Positions 1 through 6,098 of a stretch of 14,364 bases of DNA are shown here, one piece after another (the first letter of the stretch is position 1; the number at the start of each line of letters is the position of its first letter). This DNA is from Chlamydiia bacterium. GTDB taxonomy: Bacteria > Chlamydiota > Chlamydiia > Chlamydiales > SM23-39. A model generated the notes under the pieces. That model saw nothing but the letters and a program-made list of their open reading frames with translations, was not told the DNA's origin and did no database searches. The stretch lies in NCBI GenBank assembly GCA_016194825.1, contig JACQAR010000064.1, positions 1 through 14,364 of the forward strand, read 5' to 3'. The position numbers and the translations under genes are program-made.

Positions 1-1597
1 ACTCTTTTTCCGCCTTTTTTTTCTCCTCTTCAGAATAACAGTAGATCGTCCTTTCTTTATTGCGCACTTTAAAAAGAGGCGTTTCCAAGATGTGGAGGTG
101 GCCGTTGAGGACGAGCCCTTCAAAGTAGGTGAGGAAAAAAGTGATGAGCAGATTGCGGATGTGCATTCCATCCACGTCGGCATCGGTAGCAAGGATCACT
201 TTGTTATACCGAAGATTCGCTAGGTCCTCTTCGATATTCAGCGCGGACATGAGATTGTACATCTCTTCATTTTTATAGAGCTGCTCGAGCTTCATCCCAT
301 GCACATTGAGCGGTTTTCCGCGTAACGAGAATACGGCCTGAGTAAAGGGGTCTCGAGTCATCACAATAGAGGCAGAGGCCGACTCTCCTTCTGTGAGGAA
401 AATGACCGAATTTTCCCCTTCTTTGGACCCATCGCCAAAGTGGTATTTGCTGTCGCGCAGTTTAGGAATTTTAAAGGAGATCTTTTTCTGTTTTTCTTTG
501 GCTTCTTTTTTGACTGCCGCCAGCTCTTTTCTCAGCTTTTCGTTGAATAGGATTCTGTCGATGATCTTCTTGGCCGTCTCCTCATTTTTATAAAGAAGGC
601 TTTGTACTGCATCCTTGACCTCTTGTAAAATAGGAGCGCGGATTTCGTTGTTCGAGAGCTTGTTTTTGGTCTGCGATTCAAAGACAGGGTCTTTCACTTT
701 TACGAGGATCGCTCCCACAATCCCCTCTCTCACATCGATCCCTTGGAAATTCTTCTTTGCATAGTCATTGACTCCCTTCAATATCCCCTCTTTATAAGCA
801 GAGAGATGGGTGCCGCCGTCATGGGTGTATTGGCCGTTCACGAACGAAAAGTACGTTTCGCCATAGCTTGAGGAGTGCAAAAAGGCAAACTCGATGTGCT
901 TACCGCGATAATGCAGAGGTTCATAGAGACGATCCTCTTTCACCTCTTCATTGAGCAAATCCAAAAGGCCGTTCTCGGAGCGGATCTCTTGGCCGTTGAA
1001 GAGAAGCGTCAGCCCTACATTCAAGAACGCGTAATGCCAAAGTCTTTTGAGTATAAGATCGTTACGAAACCCAAACTTCTTGAATATGGTTCCGTCCGGG
1101 GTGAACTCGACATAGGTGCCGCTTTCTTCTTTGGTCTTTCCTTTCTTTTTATCTTTGAGGACGCCCTTAGCAAAGCTGAGCTCAACAAACTCCCCTTCCC
1201 GTATACTTTTGACAGTGAAATGGGAGGAGAGGGCATTGACCGCTTTGAGGCCTACGCCATTGAGTCCCACCGAGAACTGGAATACATCATCATTGTATTT
1301 GGCGCCGGTATTGATCTGGCTGACACATTCGAGTACTTTGCCCAGTGGGATGCCGCGGCCATAGTCACGGACAGAGACGGTAGCGGTTTTCTCATTGAGC
1401 CTGATTTCGATCTTCTTACCGTGGCCCATGATGAATTCGTCGACCGAGTTATCAATCGCTTCCTTCAGCATGACGTAGATCCCGTCATCGGGGTGAGACC
1501 CATCTCCGAGACGGCCGATGTACATGCCGGGTCGAATCCGGATATGGGCTAAAGGGTCGAGCGACTGGACGGTGCTCTCATCGTATTTTTTCGCCAT
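1..1597 (-). CDS. parE: DNA topoisomerase IV subunit B / second GyrB-like ATPase subunit (3' end outside window)
   Basis: ATP-driven subunit of a type IIA topoisomerase that pairs with a ParC/GyrA2 subunit to decatenate or relax DNA. About 532 codons are visible; the C-terminus lies beyond base 1. The protein begins MAKKYDESTVQSLDPLAHIR and has the GHKL ATPase signatures: LKEAIDNSVDE (Glu46, Asn50 as likely catalytic and Mg-binding residues), RDYGRGIP, and the ATP lid GLNGVGLKAVNAL. A transducer region follows, then the TOPRIM motifs FLTEGESASASI (around residue 402) and TDADVDGMHIRN (around residue 471). The short lead-in and the SHPDDGIYVMLKEAIDN context favour ParE/GyrB2 over GyrB. I chose ATG at 1597. 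An in-frame ATG at 1609 would add MSGN and is equally possible, because the purine-rich GAGCGGAA lies between the two. A TATAAT box on the minus strand ends about 12 nt before the upstream ATG. A parC/gyrA2 gene would be expected downstream, left of the window. Confidence 0.93.
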   Translation of the reverse strand, partial: MAKKYDESTVQSLDPLAHIRIRPGMYIGRLGDGSHPDDGIYVMLKEAIDNSVDEFIMGHGKKIEIRLNEKTATVSVRDYGRGIPLGKVLECVSQINTGAKYNDDVFQFSVGLNGVGLKAVNALSSHFTVKSIREGEFVELSFAKGVLKDKKKGKTKEESGTYVEFTPDGTIFKKFGFRNDLILKRLWHYAFLNVGLTLLFNGQEIRSENGLLDLLNEEVKEDRLYEPLHYRGKHIEFAFLHSSSYGETYFSFVNGQYTHDGGTHLSAYKEGILKGVNDYAKKNFQGIDVREGIVGAILVKVKDPVFESQTKNKLSNNEIRAPILQEVKDAVQSLLYKNEETAKKIIDRILFNEKLRKELAAVKKEAKEKQKKISFKIPKLRDSKYHFGDGSKEGENSVIFLTEGESASASIVMTRDPFTQAVFSLRGKPLNVHGMKLEQLYKNEEMYNLMSALNIEEDLANLRYNKVILATDADVDGMHIRNLLITFFLTYFEGLVLNGHLHILETPLFKVRNKERTIYCYSEEEKKKAEKE

Positions 1598-1621
1598 ATT
1601 TCCGCTCATAGCATGTTTGGG

Positions 1622-1652
1622 ATTATAGACAAACTGCCCTGTTTCTGGCAGT
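1622..1652 (-). promoter_or_regulatory. Candidate parE promoter with overlapping inverted repeat
   Basis: Read on the minus strand, bases 1627-1622 are a perfect TATAAT, placing transcription start near 1615, just before the possible ATG at 1609. No good -35 hexamer sits at the usual spacing. Instead that region is a 6-bp inverted repeat, ACTGCC (1633-1638) and GGCAGT (1647-1652), with an 8-nt gap. It could be an operator or a small hairpin. The hexamer match is direct; its function is inferred. Confidence 0.4.
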
Positions 1653-1685
1653 CCAGAATTGTTTAATTAAATTTTTTATTGATAT

Positions 1686-1716
1686 TTGATTATATCAACA
1701 AATTTGATATAATCAT
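1686..1716 (+). promoter_or_regulatory. Kinase-gene promoter embedded in a 13-bp inverted repeat; predicted leaderless start
   Basis: TTGATTATATCAA (1686-1698) and TTGATATAATCAT (1704-1716) are inverted copies matching at 12 of 13 positions, 5 nt apart. On the plus strand TTGATT (1686-1691) and TATAAT (1708-1713) form a -35/-10 pair with a 16-bp spacer. That puts transcription start at about 1720, the A of the kinase ATG. No Shine-Dalgarno sequence precedes that ATG. By symmetry the minus strand reads TATAAT at 1694-1689 with a weaker -35, ATGATT, so the site may fire both ways. A dimeric regulator could bind the repeat and cover both boxes. The sequence match is direct; promoter activity is inferred. 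Confidence 0.5.
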
Positions 1717-1719
1717 TTA

Positions 1720-2883
1720 ATGAACGCGATTAAAACAGCATTTAACTATCAAACAACTGCAATTACAGCCGCTCTATTCACAACAGGCATTGTCGCATAC
1801 CGCTACGCCTCCCTCGCTAAAATCATGGCAGCCAGTGCTGCGATTGCAGTGGTCGGGGGTCTGTTAAAACATTATTTTCCCACCCCTCCGCCACCCCCCC
1901 CTACTCCCGCTGAGACTCTCACCCCTTACCCCGACTATGGCACCTTGGTGCTGTGTGATTTGGCAATAGCCTCTTCTAAGCCACGTCTGAGGCCAGCAGA
2001 ACACTTAAAAGCTTTGGAGACCCATCTTTCCAAGGAAGATGCCCAAAAAGTTCATGCGTACATTGAAGCACAGCTGCCGGCGTGGCGAGCCGATAGAAGA
2101 GCGGTGATGATTCATCCTGACGAGGAGCCAAACTTGCCTCGCACCGTCCAATATGTCCCCGAAACCGATTCCGTGTTTGTCCTCTTGAACCGAAAAAAAA
2201 TGAAAGATCCCGTTTTAGGCCAAGGAGTCTCTAAACGCGCTACGCAAGCGTTGTGTTATGCAACAGGAGAACTTTTGGCTCGGTCTGTCACCGATATTAG
2301 TAGACAACATCCCATTGGACAAGAAGAGCTCCAATACATCCAACGACTCAATGGGAAACCAGGCATCATTCAGACTTTTGCTATCCATTCCTATAGTAGA
2401 CCCTCAAAATACCTAAAACTGAAACAGCCAGCTCAGAAATGGAAAACGGCCTATGTCCAAGAAAAAATGGACAGTTCTCTATCCGATTGCCTATATGGAA
2501 AGAATTTTCAACGGCTGACCCGGCAGCAAAAACTCGACATAGCACACGACATCTTACTGGGGGTAAAAAGCATGCATGCAGCAAATATTTTCCATCGAGA
2601 TCTTCACATGGGCAATGTCTTGATTGCAATCGATCCCAACACACAACAGGCAAAAGCGCGGATTACAGATTTTGGGTTAAACAAAAAAGCACGCACCGTG
2701 TTTGGACACCTGCACTTAAGAAAAGCTGATATTGCAGAAATGTTAATGACTGTAGAGCCTTTACTCAGCATCAACGAACATAATCTATTGCGCCAGCGGT
2801 GCACCAACCGATGGCTTACCCCTTCCATCGACGACCTCTATACGTTTTTCTGCCAGCGCATCTATTTGCGCCCGAGATTCTAA
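1720..2883 (+). CDS. Atypical Ser/Thr protein kinase-like protein with N-terminal membrane hairpin (Inc-like)
   Basis: 387 residues. The N-terminus has two hydrophobic segments (about 12-28 and 32-49) separated by a very short loop, the bilobed pattern of chlamydial inclusion membrane proteins. A Pro-rich linker (54-63) follows. From about 150 to 345 there is a eukaryote-like kinase fold: a glycine-rich-loop-like GQGVSKRA (167-174), an alpha-C glutamate in QEELQYIQRLNG (201-212), the catalytic loop FHRDLHMGNV (Asp294, Asn299) and ITDFG (Asp317). The position expected to hold the ATP-binding Lys (ELLARSV, 184-190) carries Ser189 after Arg188. There is no APE motif, and the activation segment is very short before KADIAEM (335-341). 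It may therefore be a pseudokinase or use an unusual lysine. It converges with the gene at 2907-4082 and has its own palindromic promoter. I infer a type III secreted, host-membrane-anchored effector; a cell-membrane kinase is the alternative. Confidence 0.8.
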   Translation: MNAIKTAFNYQTTAITAALFTTGIVAYRYASLAKIMAASAAIAVVGGLLKHYFPTPPPPPPTPAETLTPYPDYGTLVLCDLAIASSKPRLRPAEHLKALETHLSKEDAQKVHAYIEAQLPAWRADRRAVMIHPDEEPNLPRTVQYVPETDSVFVLLNRKKMKDPVLGQGVSKRATQALCYATGELLARSVTDISRQHPIGQEELQYIQRLNGKPGIIQTFAIHSYSRPSKYLKLKQPAQKWKTAYVQEKMDSSLSDCLYGKNFQRLTRQQKLDIAHDILLGVKSMHAANIFHRDLHMGNVLIAIDPNTQQAKARITDFGLNKKARTVFGHLHLRKADIAEMLMTVEPLLSINEHNLLRQRCTNRWLTPSIDDLYTFFCQRIYLRPRF

Positions 2884-2904
2884 GAGGGTATTTAAATACC
2901 CTCT
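2883..2904. terminator. 22-bp perfect palindrome between convergent genes, possible bidirectional terminator
   Basis: The palindrome has half-site AGAGGGTATTT. It starts on the last base of the kinase stop codon and ends 2 bp before the stop codon of the minus-strand gene, so transcripts from both genes would carry the same hairpin. There is no clear U-tract on either side, so intrinsic termination is uncertain. It could also be an mRNA 3'-end stabiliser or a protein-binding site. Confidence 0.45.
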
Positions 2905-2906
2905 CA

Positions 2907-4082
2907 TCACTGCTTTTCTTCTTGCTCAGCCTCGTCCTCGCCTTTTTCTTCCGCAGTTTTTTTCTTCTGTTTTGTAGCAATCGGCGCAAGCGGTGAGATG
3001 ACAAAAGGACCTAAGACCTGCGTAGGATTCGGCTCTCCCATCGACCTGCTTTTCGACGCCATATCAGGGGCAAAGAGTGGCTGAACCGAGGAATTGGGTA
3101 CAGGACGAGGAGGTAGAGAAGAAGGGGGCTGTACAGGAGTGGGCATAGATGGGCTCGCGCCCCGCTCAGTACCGGGAGTTTTGAGTGGCAGCGGAGGTGA
3201 TGAGGGTTGGGGAGAAGCGACGACAGGGCTCTTGGAGGGTTCTGGAGGCACACTTCTAGATTGAGGCGGCGGAAAAGCGGGAAGTTTTGAAGTCGGTGTC
3301 GGAGCTTCTTTTGGCTGTGGTTGAAAAGGCACCGTTTTTGGCGTTTCTTGTTTGGCAGAGAACGTAGCAGAAAGATGCGAGCGGGCCGCACTCGATTTCG
3401 ACTCTTGCATTTTCGGAGCCTCTTCTTTTGCAACCTGTCTCTTTTCAGTAATTTTCTCCGGGGGCTTTTCTTTTTCAGCTGTAGAAGAGACCACAAAGGG
3501 GATGGTCTTTTTTACTTCTTTTTTTTCTACTGTTGCATGGGGAAATGGAGAGGGTGCTTTTCCATCGGAGCGGTCCATCTCTTTGCGACCGACTGCCTGG
3601 ATCAGCTCTTGCACAAGTGCTTTGAGTTTTTCCGGGGTGATCGGCGCGCCATTTTCCGTTTTGGGGACGAGAGCCGTTAACATTTGCATTGCTAAGCGCA
3701 CTTGAGAAGGAGGGAAAAAAGGCTTCCCCTCTTGCTGGGCCACACCCGCTGGTGCTTCTTTTTGTTTGGCAGAAGGCGTTGGGCTAGGACGAGAAGTCGC
3801 GACATCGGGGAGCTTTTGAGAAGGAGGAGCGGGGCTTTCCGAAGTAGACATAGCAGTCGTAGGCTGGAGAAGCTGTCTCACAGTGTGAACAAAAGAGCGC
3901 TCCCATTTCGAGTCAGGAGGAACGAAGACCTTCTCTGCCCAGATTGCACTGGTGGTTGCACTCGGACTTTGCCCCTCAGCCTCAGGCAAAGCAGAGGGAA
4001 CTTCCATCATGCTTTTCAGCAATTCGGCCAACAGCGTAGCGGCGAGCTCCGGCGTAAGATTAGGAGGGCCTTGAACAGACAT
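2907..4082 (-). CDS. Pro/Ser/Lys-rich, largely disordered hypothetical protein
   Basis: 391 residues; I do not recognise a family. Three or four short amphipathic helices are visible: PELAATLLAELLKSMM (11-26), WERSFVHTVRQLL (60-72), PSQVRLAMQMLTALV (125-139) and PEKLKALVQELIQAVGR (150-166). The region from about 170 to 365 is low-complexity Pro, Ser, Lys and Glu, and the tail is strongly charged (KQKKKTAEEKGEDEAEQEEK). No signal peptide or membrane span is seen. ATG at 4082 is preceded by AAGGAAA at good spacing, and a -35/-10 pair lies upstream. The frame is clearly coding; overlapping frames on both strands are low-complexity shadows. Long Pro-rich proteins occur as type III secretion rulers (YscP/FliK-like) and as effectors, but the C-terminal ruler domain is not visible, so that role is only a guess. 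Its neighbour is the Inc-like kinase. Confidence 0.8.
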   Translation of the reverse strand: MSVQGPPNLTPELAATLLAELLKSMMEVPSALPEAEGQSPSATTSAIWAEKVFVPPDSKWERSFVHTVRQLLQPTTAMSTSESPAPPSQKLPDVATSRPSPTPSAKQKEAPAGVAQQEGKPFFPPSQVRLAMQMLTALVPKTENGAPITPEKLKALVQELIQAVGRKEMDRSDGKAPSPFPHATVEKKEVKKTIPFVVSSTAEKEKPPEKITEKRQVAKEEAPKMQESKSSAARSHLSATFSAKQETPKTVPFQPQPKEAPTPTSKLPAFPPPQSRSVPPEPSKSPVVASPQPSSPPLPLKTPGTERGASPSMPTPVQPPSSLPPRPVPNSSVQPLFAPDMASKSRSMGEPNPTQVLGPFVISPLAPIATKQKKKTAEEKGEDEAEQEEKQ

Positions 4083-4105
4083 GGTTTCCTTAATTTTTCG
4101 GCAAG

Positions 4106-4134
4106 AGTATAGCGATTTTTTTCTTAAGTTACAA
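4106..4134 (-). promoter_or_regulatory. Candidate promoter of the Pro-rich protein gene
   Basis: On the minus strand TTGTAA (4134-4129) and TATACT (4111-4106) are spaced by 17 bp, close to the housekeeping-sigma consensus. Transcription would begin near 4099, giving a leader of about 17 nt that contains the AAGGAAA ribosome-binding site. Confidence 0.5.
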
Positions 4135-4141
4135 CGTTTTA

Positions 4142-4179
4142 TTGATTTTTTGAGGAAAGATTGATATTAAATGTTTTAA
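4142..4179 (+). promoter_or_regulatory. Candidate promoter and start-region of the TSUP permease, with a two-codon upstream ORF
   Basis: TTGATT (4142-4147) and TATTAA (4165-4170) are 17 bp apart and would start transcription only a few bases before the ATG at 4181. The purine stretch GAGGAAAG (4152-4159) is 21 nt from that ATG, too far for normal ribosome binding. It is 11 nt from another ATG at 4171, which reads Met-Phe-stop and ends one base before the permease ATG. Either initiation is leaderless or the mini-ORF feeds ribosomes into the gene. Both are inferences. Confidence 0.3.
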
Positions 4180-4180
4180 C

Positions 4181-4966
4181 ATGATCATTGCCTTCATTTT
4201 GCTCGGAATTTGTTCAGGGTTTATCGGCGGACTATTGGGCATTGGCGGGGGCGTCATCACCGTCCCTGGACTCTATTACCTATTGCAGCACTACGGATAT
4301 GGAGGTGAGCACCTGATGCAAACGGCCATTTCTACTTCCCTGGCCTCTACCTGTTTTACTGCTCTAGGATCGAGCATGGTCCATTGGAAGCGAAAAGCGA
4401 TTGTCCCATCCATTTTAAAGCTCCTATTCCCGGGTCTGTTATTCGGAACAGCGCTGGGTGCAACGCTGGCCTATTTTCTTCCCACTGAGAGCCTTCGGAT
4501 TGTGTTTGGCCTGGCCGCTCTGTTACTCGGTCCCTATTTCTTTTTTTCTCGCCTCCCCTCTTTAAAAATCGCCTCTCACCCCAACCGCTCACTGAGCTAC
4601 GTCGCAGCGAGCGTCGGTACAGCCTCAAGTCTGCTTGGCGTAGGGGGTGGGATTTTTACCGTTCCGATTCTGCTCGGGTATCAAGTTCCGATGAAAAATG
4701 CGATCGGAACCTCTTCTGCAGCGACGCTGCTGACGGCAGTGATGGGATCTGTATTTTTTATCCTCTTGGGTTGGTCGAATGGCACTTTTAGTCTCGATCA
4801 GCTGGGGTATATTGATATTCCCGCTTGGTTTAGCATAGGGCTTTGCTCTTTATGCACCTCACCCATCGGCGCGAAGTTGTCTTTGGTGTTGCCCATTCCC
4901 GTCATCAAGAAAGTGTTCGGCTCTGCCTTAGCGGCAACCGGATTCATCATGTTGTTTGTTGGATAA
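4181..4966 (+). CDS. TauE/SafE (TSUP) family membrane permease
   Basis: 261-residue integral membrane protein with about eight hydrophobic segments and almost no soluble domain. It carries the duplicated hallmark of the TSUP/DUF81 family: GLLGIGGGVITVPGL near the N-terminus (18-32) and SLLGVGGGIFTVPIL near the middle (about 149-163). Each repeat is followed by a small-residue helix (TAISTSLASTC, GTSSAATLLTA). Family members export or import anions such as sulfite, sulfoacetate, taurine or organosulfonates; the substrate cannot be read from the sequence. The length matches the usual 240-270 residues. It is monocistronic here: divergent from the Pro-rich protein gene and followed by a non-coding palindromic region. 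No conventional Shine-Dalgarno sequence lies before the ATG. Confidence 0.9.
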   Translation: MIIAFILLGICSGFIGGLLGIGGGVITVPGLYYLLQHYGYGGEHLMQTAISTSLASTCFTALGSSMVHWKRKAIVPSILKLLFPGLLFGTALGATLAYFLPTESLRIVFGLAALLLGPYFFFSRLPSLKIASHPNRSLSYVAASVGTASSLLGVGGGIFTVPILLGYQVPMKNAIGTSSAATLLTAVMGSVFFILLGWSNGTFSLDQLGYIDIPAWFSIGLCSLCTSPIGAKLSLVLPIPVIKKVFGSALAATGFIMLFVG

Positions 4967-5039
4967 AGGCGGAAAAGCGGCCAAAACAATCCCCAAAAGC
5001 GACGAAAAATTTTATTCGGATAGGTTCTTCGGGTGGGTG

Positions 5040-5212
5040 TATACTGAGAGAGATTCAAAAATCGGGAGATGCCAAGGAGGCGCCCCGATTTTGAGCCAGG
5101 CAAAGCCGGCGTCGAAGCAGCTCAACTTGAATAAGTTGAGCAATGCAGACGGGCTCAAAAGCGGCGGCTGTCCGACGCCGGCAGAACCGATTTTTGAATC
5201 ACGATCAGTATA
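5040..5212. repeat. Transposon-like palindromic element (MITE-like), TA-flanked
   Basis: A 26-bp terminal inverted repeat (5040-5065 against 5212-5187) matches at 23 of 26 positions. It contains the exact 14-mer GATTCAAAAATCGG at 5052-5065 and its complement at 5187-5200. The ends read TA-TACTGA and TCAGTA-TA, consistent with the TA target duplication of IS630/Tc1-type elements, with a 169-bp body at 5042-5210. Inside are a perfect 9-bp hairpin with a GAAT loop (5120-5141), a 10-bp pair at 5105-5114/5173-5182 and a 9-bp pair at 5089-5097/5152-5160. The last two cross, so they are mutually exclusive. No protein is encoded. It fills most of the 271-bp gap after the permease gene; nothing else is evident in 4967-5039 or 5213-5237. 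Confidence 0.7.
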
Positions 5213-5237
5213 TGATACTGGCATCTCTTCACACAAA

Positions 5238-5429
5238 TTAACGCCGACGCGATTTTCGATTTGGCTTTTGCATGTGAAAATCGAGCTCGGCGTCTTCGAA
5301 CCACTCAGAAATCATTGAATAGAGCGCTTTTCCCTTTTCGAGAAAAATGTGTTCCTTCCCTGAAGTGGTCACATAGATATAGCCAGCAAAAAACAAAAGA
5401 GCCCAAAATATCTTCCTCATAATTTCCAT
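5238..5429 (-). CDS. Small hypothetical protein with N-terminal membrane anchor or signal
   Basis: 63 residues, starting MEIMRKIFWALLFFAGYIYV: a positively charged start, then one hydrophobic segment (about residues 7-20), like a signal sequence or single membrane anchor. A polar part with EHIFLEKGKALYSMISEWFEDAEL follows, then a very basic tail (KPNRKSRRR). I do not recognise a family. Protein-like composition, a plausible topology and a fit between the palindromic element and the tpx leader argue that it is real. The start may be the second Met at 5420, which has GGAAA just upstream. It diverges from tpx with a 51-bp gap. Confidence 0.55.
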   Translation of the reverse strand: MEIMRKIFWALLFFAGYIYVTTSGKEHIFLEKGKALYSMISEWFEDAELDFHMQKPNRKSRRR

Positions 5430-5480
5430 CTAGCGTACTATCGCTTTTCTGTTAACCGTTTTTTACCGGGGACATCAATT

Positions 5481-5987
5481 ATGGCTGAAATCACATTGAA
5501 AGGAAACCGAATTCGCACAGTCGGGAACCTTCCTCCACTGAGGACGAAGGCTCCTGATTTCAAATTGGTCGATAAAGACTTAAAAGACCGCACGTTAGCT
5601 GAATTTCATGGGAAGAAAAAGATTCTCGCCACAGTGCCGAGCCTCGATACAGGAACTTGCAGCCTAATGACCAAACATTTCAATGAGACAGCGAAAAAAC
5701 ATCCAGGCATTGTGATCCTCACAATCTCTGCCGATCTCCCCTTTGCCCAAAAGCGTTTTTGCGAAGCGGAAAATGTGCATAATGTGCTCACTCTCTCCAT
5801 GATGCGCGACAAAGAATTTGGGAAACACTACGGTTTGCTGATCCAAGACGGGCCCCTGGCCGGGATTTTGGCCAGAGCTGTGCTGCTGCTGGATGAAAAA
5901 GACCACGTGCTGTACTCAGAACTCGTAGCTGAAATCACCCACGAGCCGAATTACCACAAAGTGACAGAATTACTGGGGAAGCACTGA
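5481..5987 (+). CDS. tpx: Thiol peroxidase (atypical 2-Cys peroxiredoxin, Tpx)
   Basis: 168 residues, the usual Tpx length. Tpx reduces hydrogen peroxide and alkyl hydroperoxides using thioredoxin in the cytoplasm or periplasm; no signal peptide is seen here, so cytoplasmic. The N-terminus (TLKGNRIRTVGNLPPLRTKAPDFKLV) is typical of the subfamily. The peroxidatic Cys60 lies in VPSLDTGTC, keeping the peroxiredoxin PxxxTxxC pattern although the residue after Thr57 is Gly where Tpx usually has Pro. The resolving Cys94 is in FAQKRFCEAENVHNV. The conserved Arg132 (LARAVLLLDEK) is also present. GGGGA at 5468-5472, 8 nt before the ATG, supports the start. It converges on malic enzyme; a hairpin-rich repeat begins 5 bp after its stop. 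Confidence 0.95.
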   Translation: MAEITLKGNRIRTVGNLPPLRTKAPDFKLVDKDLKDRTLAEFHGKKKILATVPSLDTGTCSLMTKHFNETAKKHPGIVILTISADLPFAQKRFCEAENVHNVLTLSMMRDKEFGKHYGLLIQDGPLAGILARAVLLLDEKDHVLYSELVAEITHEPNYHKVTELLGKH

Positions 5988-5991
5988 ATTT

Positions 5992-6088
5992 CATCAGCGC
6001 AGAGCGCGCAGAGAAAAAAATGAATGTACGTTTTTTCTCTGCGCACTCTCTAGCCTCTGCTTCCGCGCTTCGCGGCTCTGCGCTGATG
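5992..6088. repeat. Compact three-stem palindromic repeat between convergent genes
   Basis: Perfect 14-bp outer arms (CATCAGCGCAGAGC at 5992-6005 with its complement at 6075-6088) enclose two more perfect hairpins. One is a 14-bp stem at 6006-6019/6031-6044 with an 11-nt loop; the other is CCGCG-CTT-CGCGG at 6063-6075, sharing base 6075 with the outer arm. The whole would fold as a cloverleaf. It almost fills the gap between tpx and the malic enzyme gene and may serve both as 3'-end structure. CGCAGAG-type repeats of this look occur in intergenic DNA of many bacteria (from memory, unverified). The A and T tracts are inside the stem, so it is not a standard intrinsic terminator. Confidence 0.7.
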
Positions 6089-6098
6089 TAATCTACCC

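Noticed and set aside
875..1552. 225-residue open frame on the plus strand
   Set aside because: Lies exactly antisense to the ATPase domain of parE, whose protein has clear family motifs; the antisense frame has no recognisable features.
3321..3705. Two overlapping plus-strand frames of about 118 residues, and a minus-strand Arg/Leu-rich frame in the same area
   Set aside because: They arise from the low-complexity Pro/Ser/Lys-rich gene read in other frames; composition (runs of Phe, Arg, Leu) is typical of shadows.
5089..5097. ATTTTGAG shared by three of the palindromic elements as proof of common origin
   Set aside because: An 8-9 base match between segments of this length is expected by chance often enough; the element ends do not match each other, so they are kept as separate families.
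4956..5318. 120-residue plus-strand frame downstream of the permease gene
   Set aside because: It starts inside the permease gene, runs through the MITE-like palindrome and overlaps the small minus-strand gene. Its openness follows from the repeat, and no start signal is seen.
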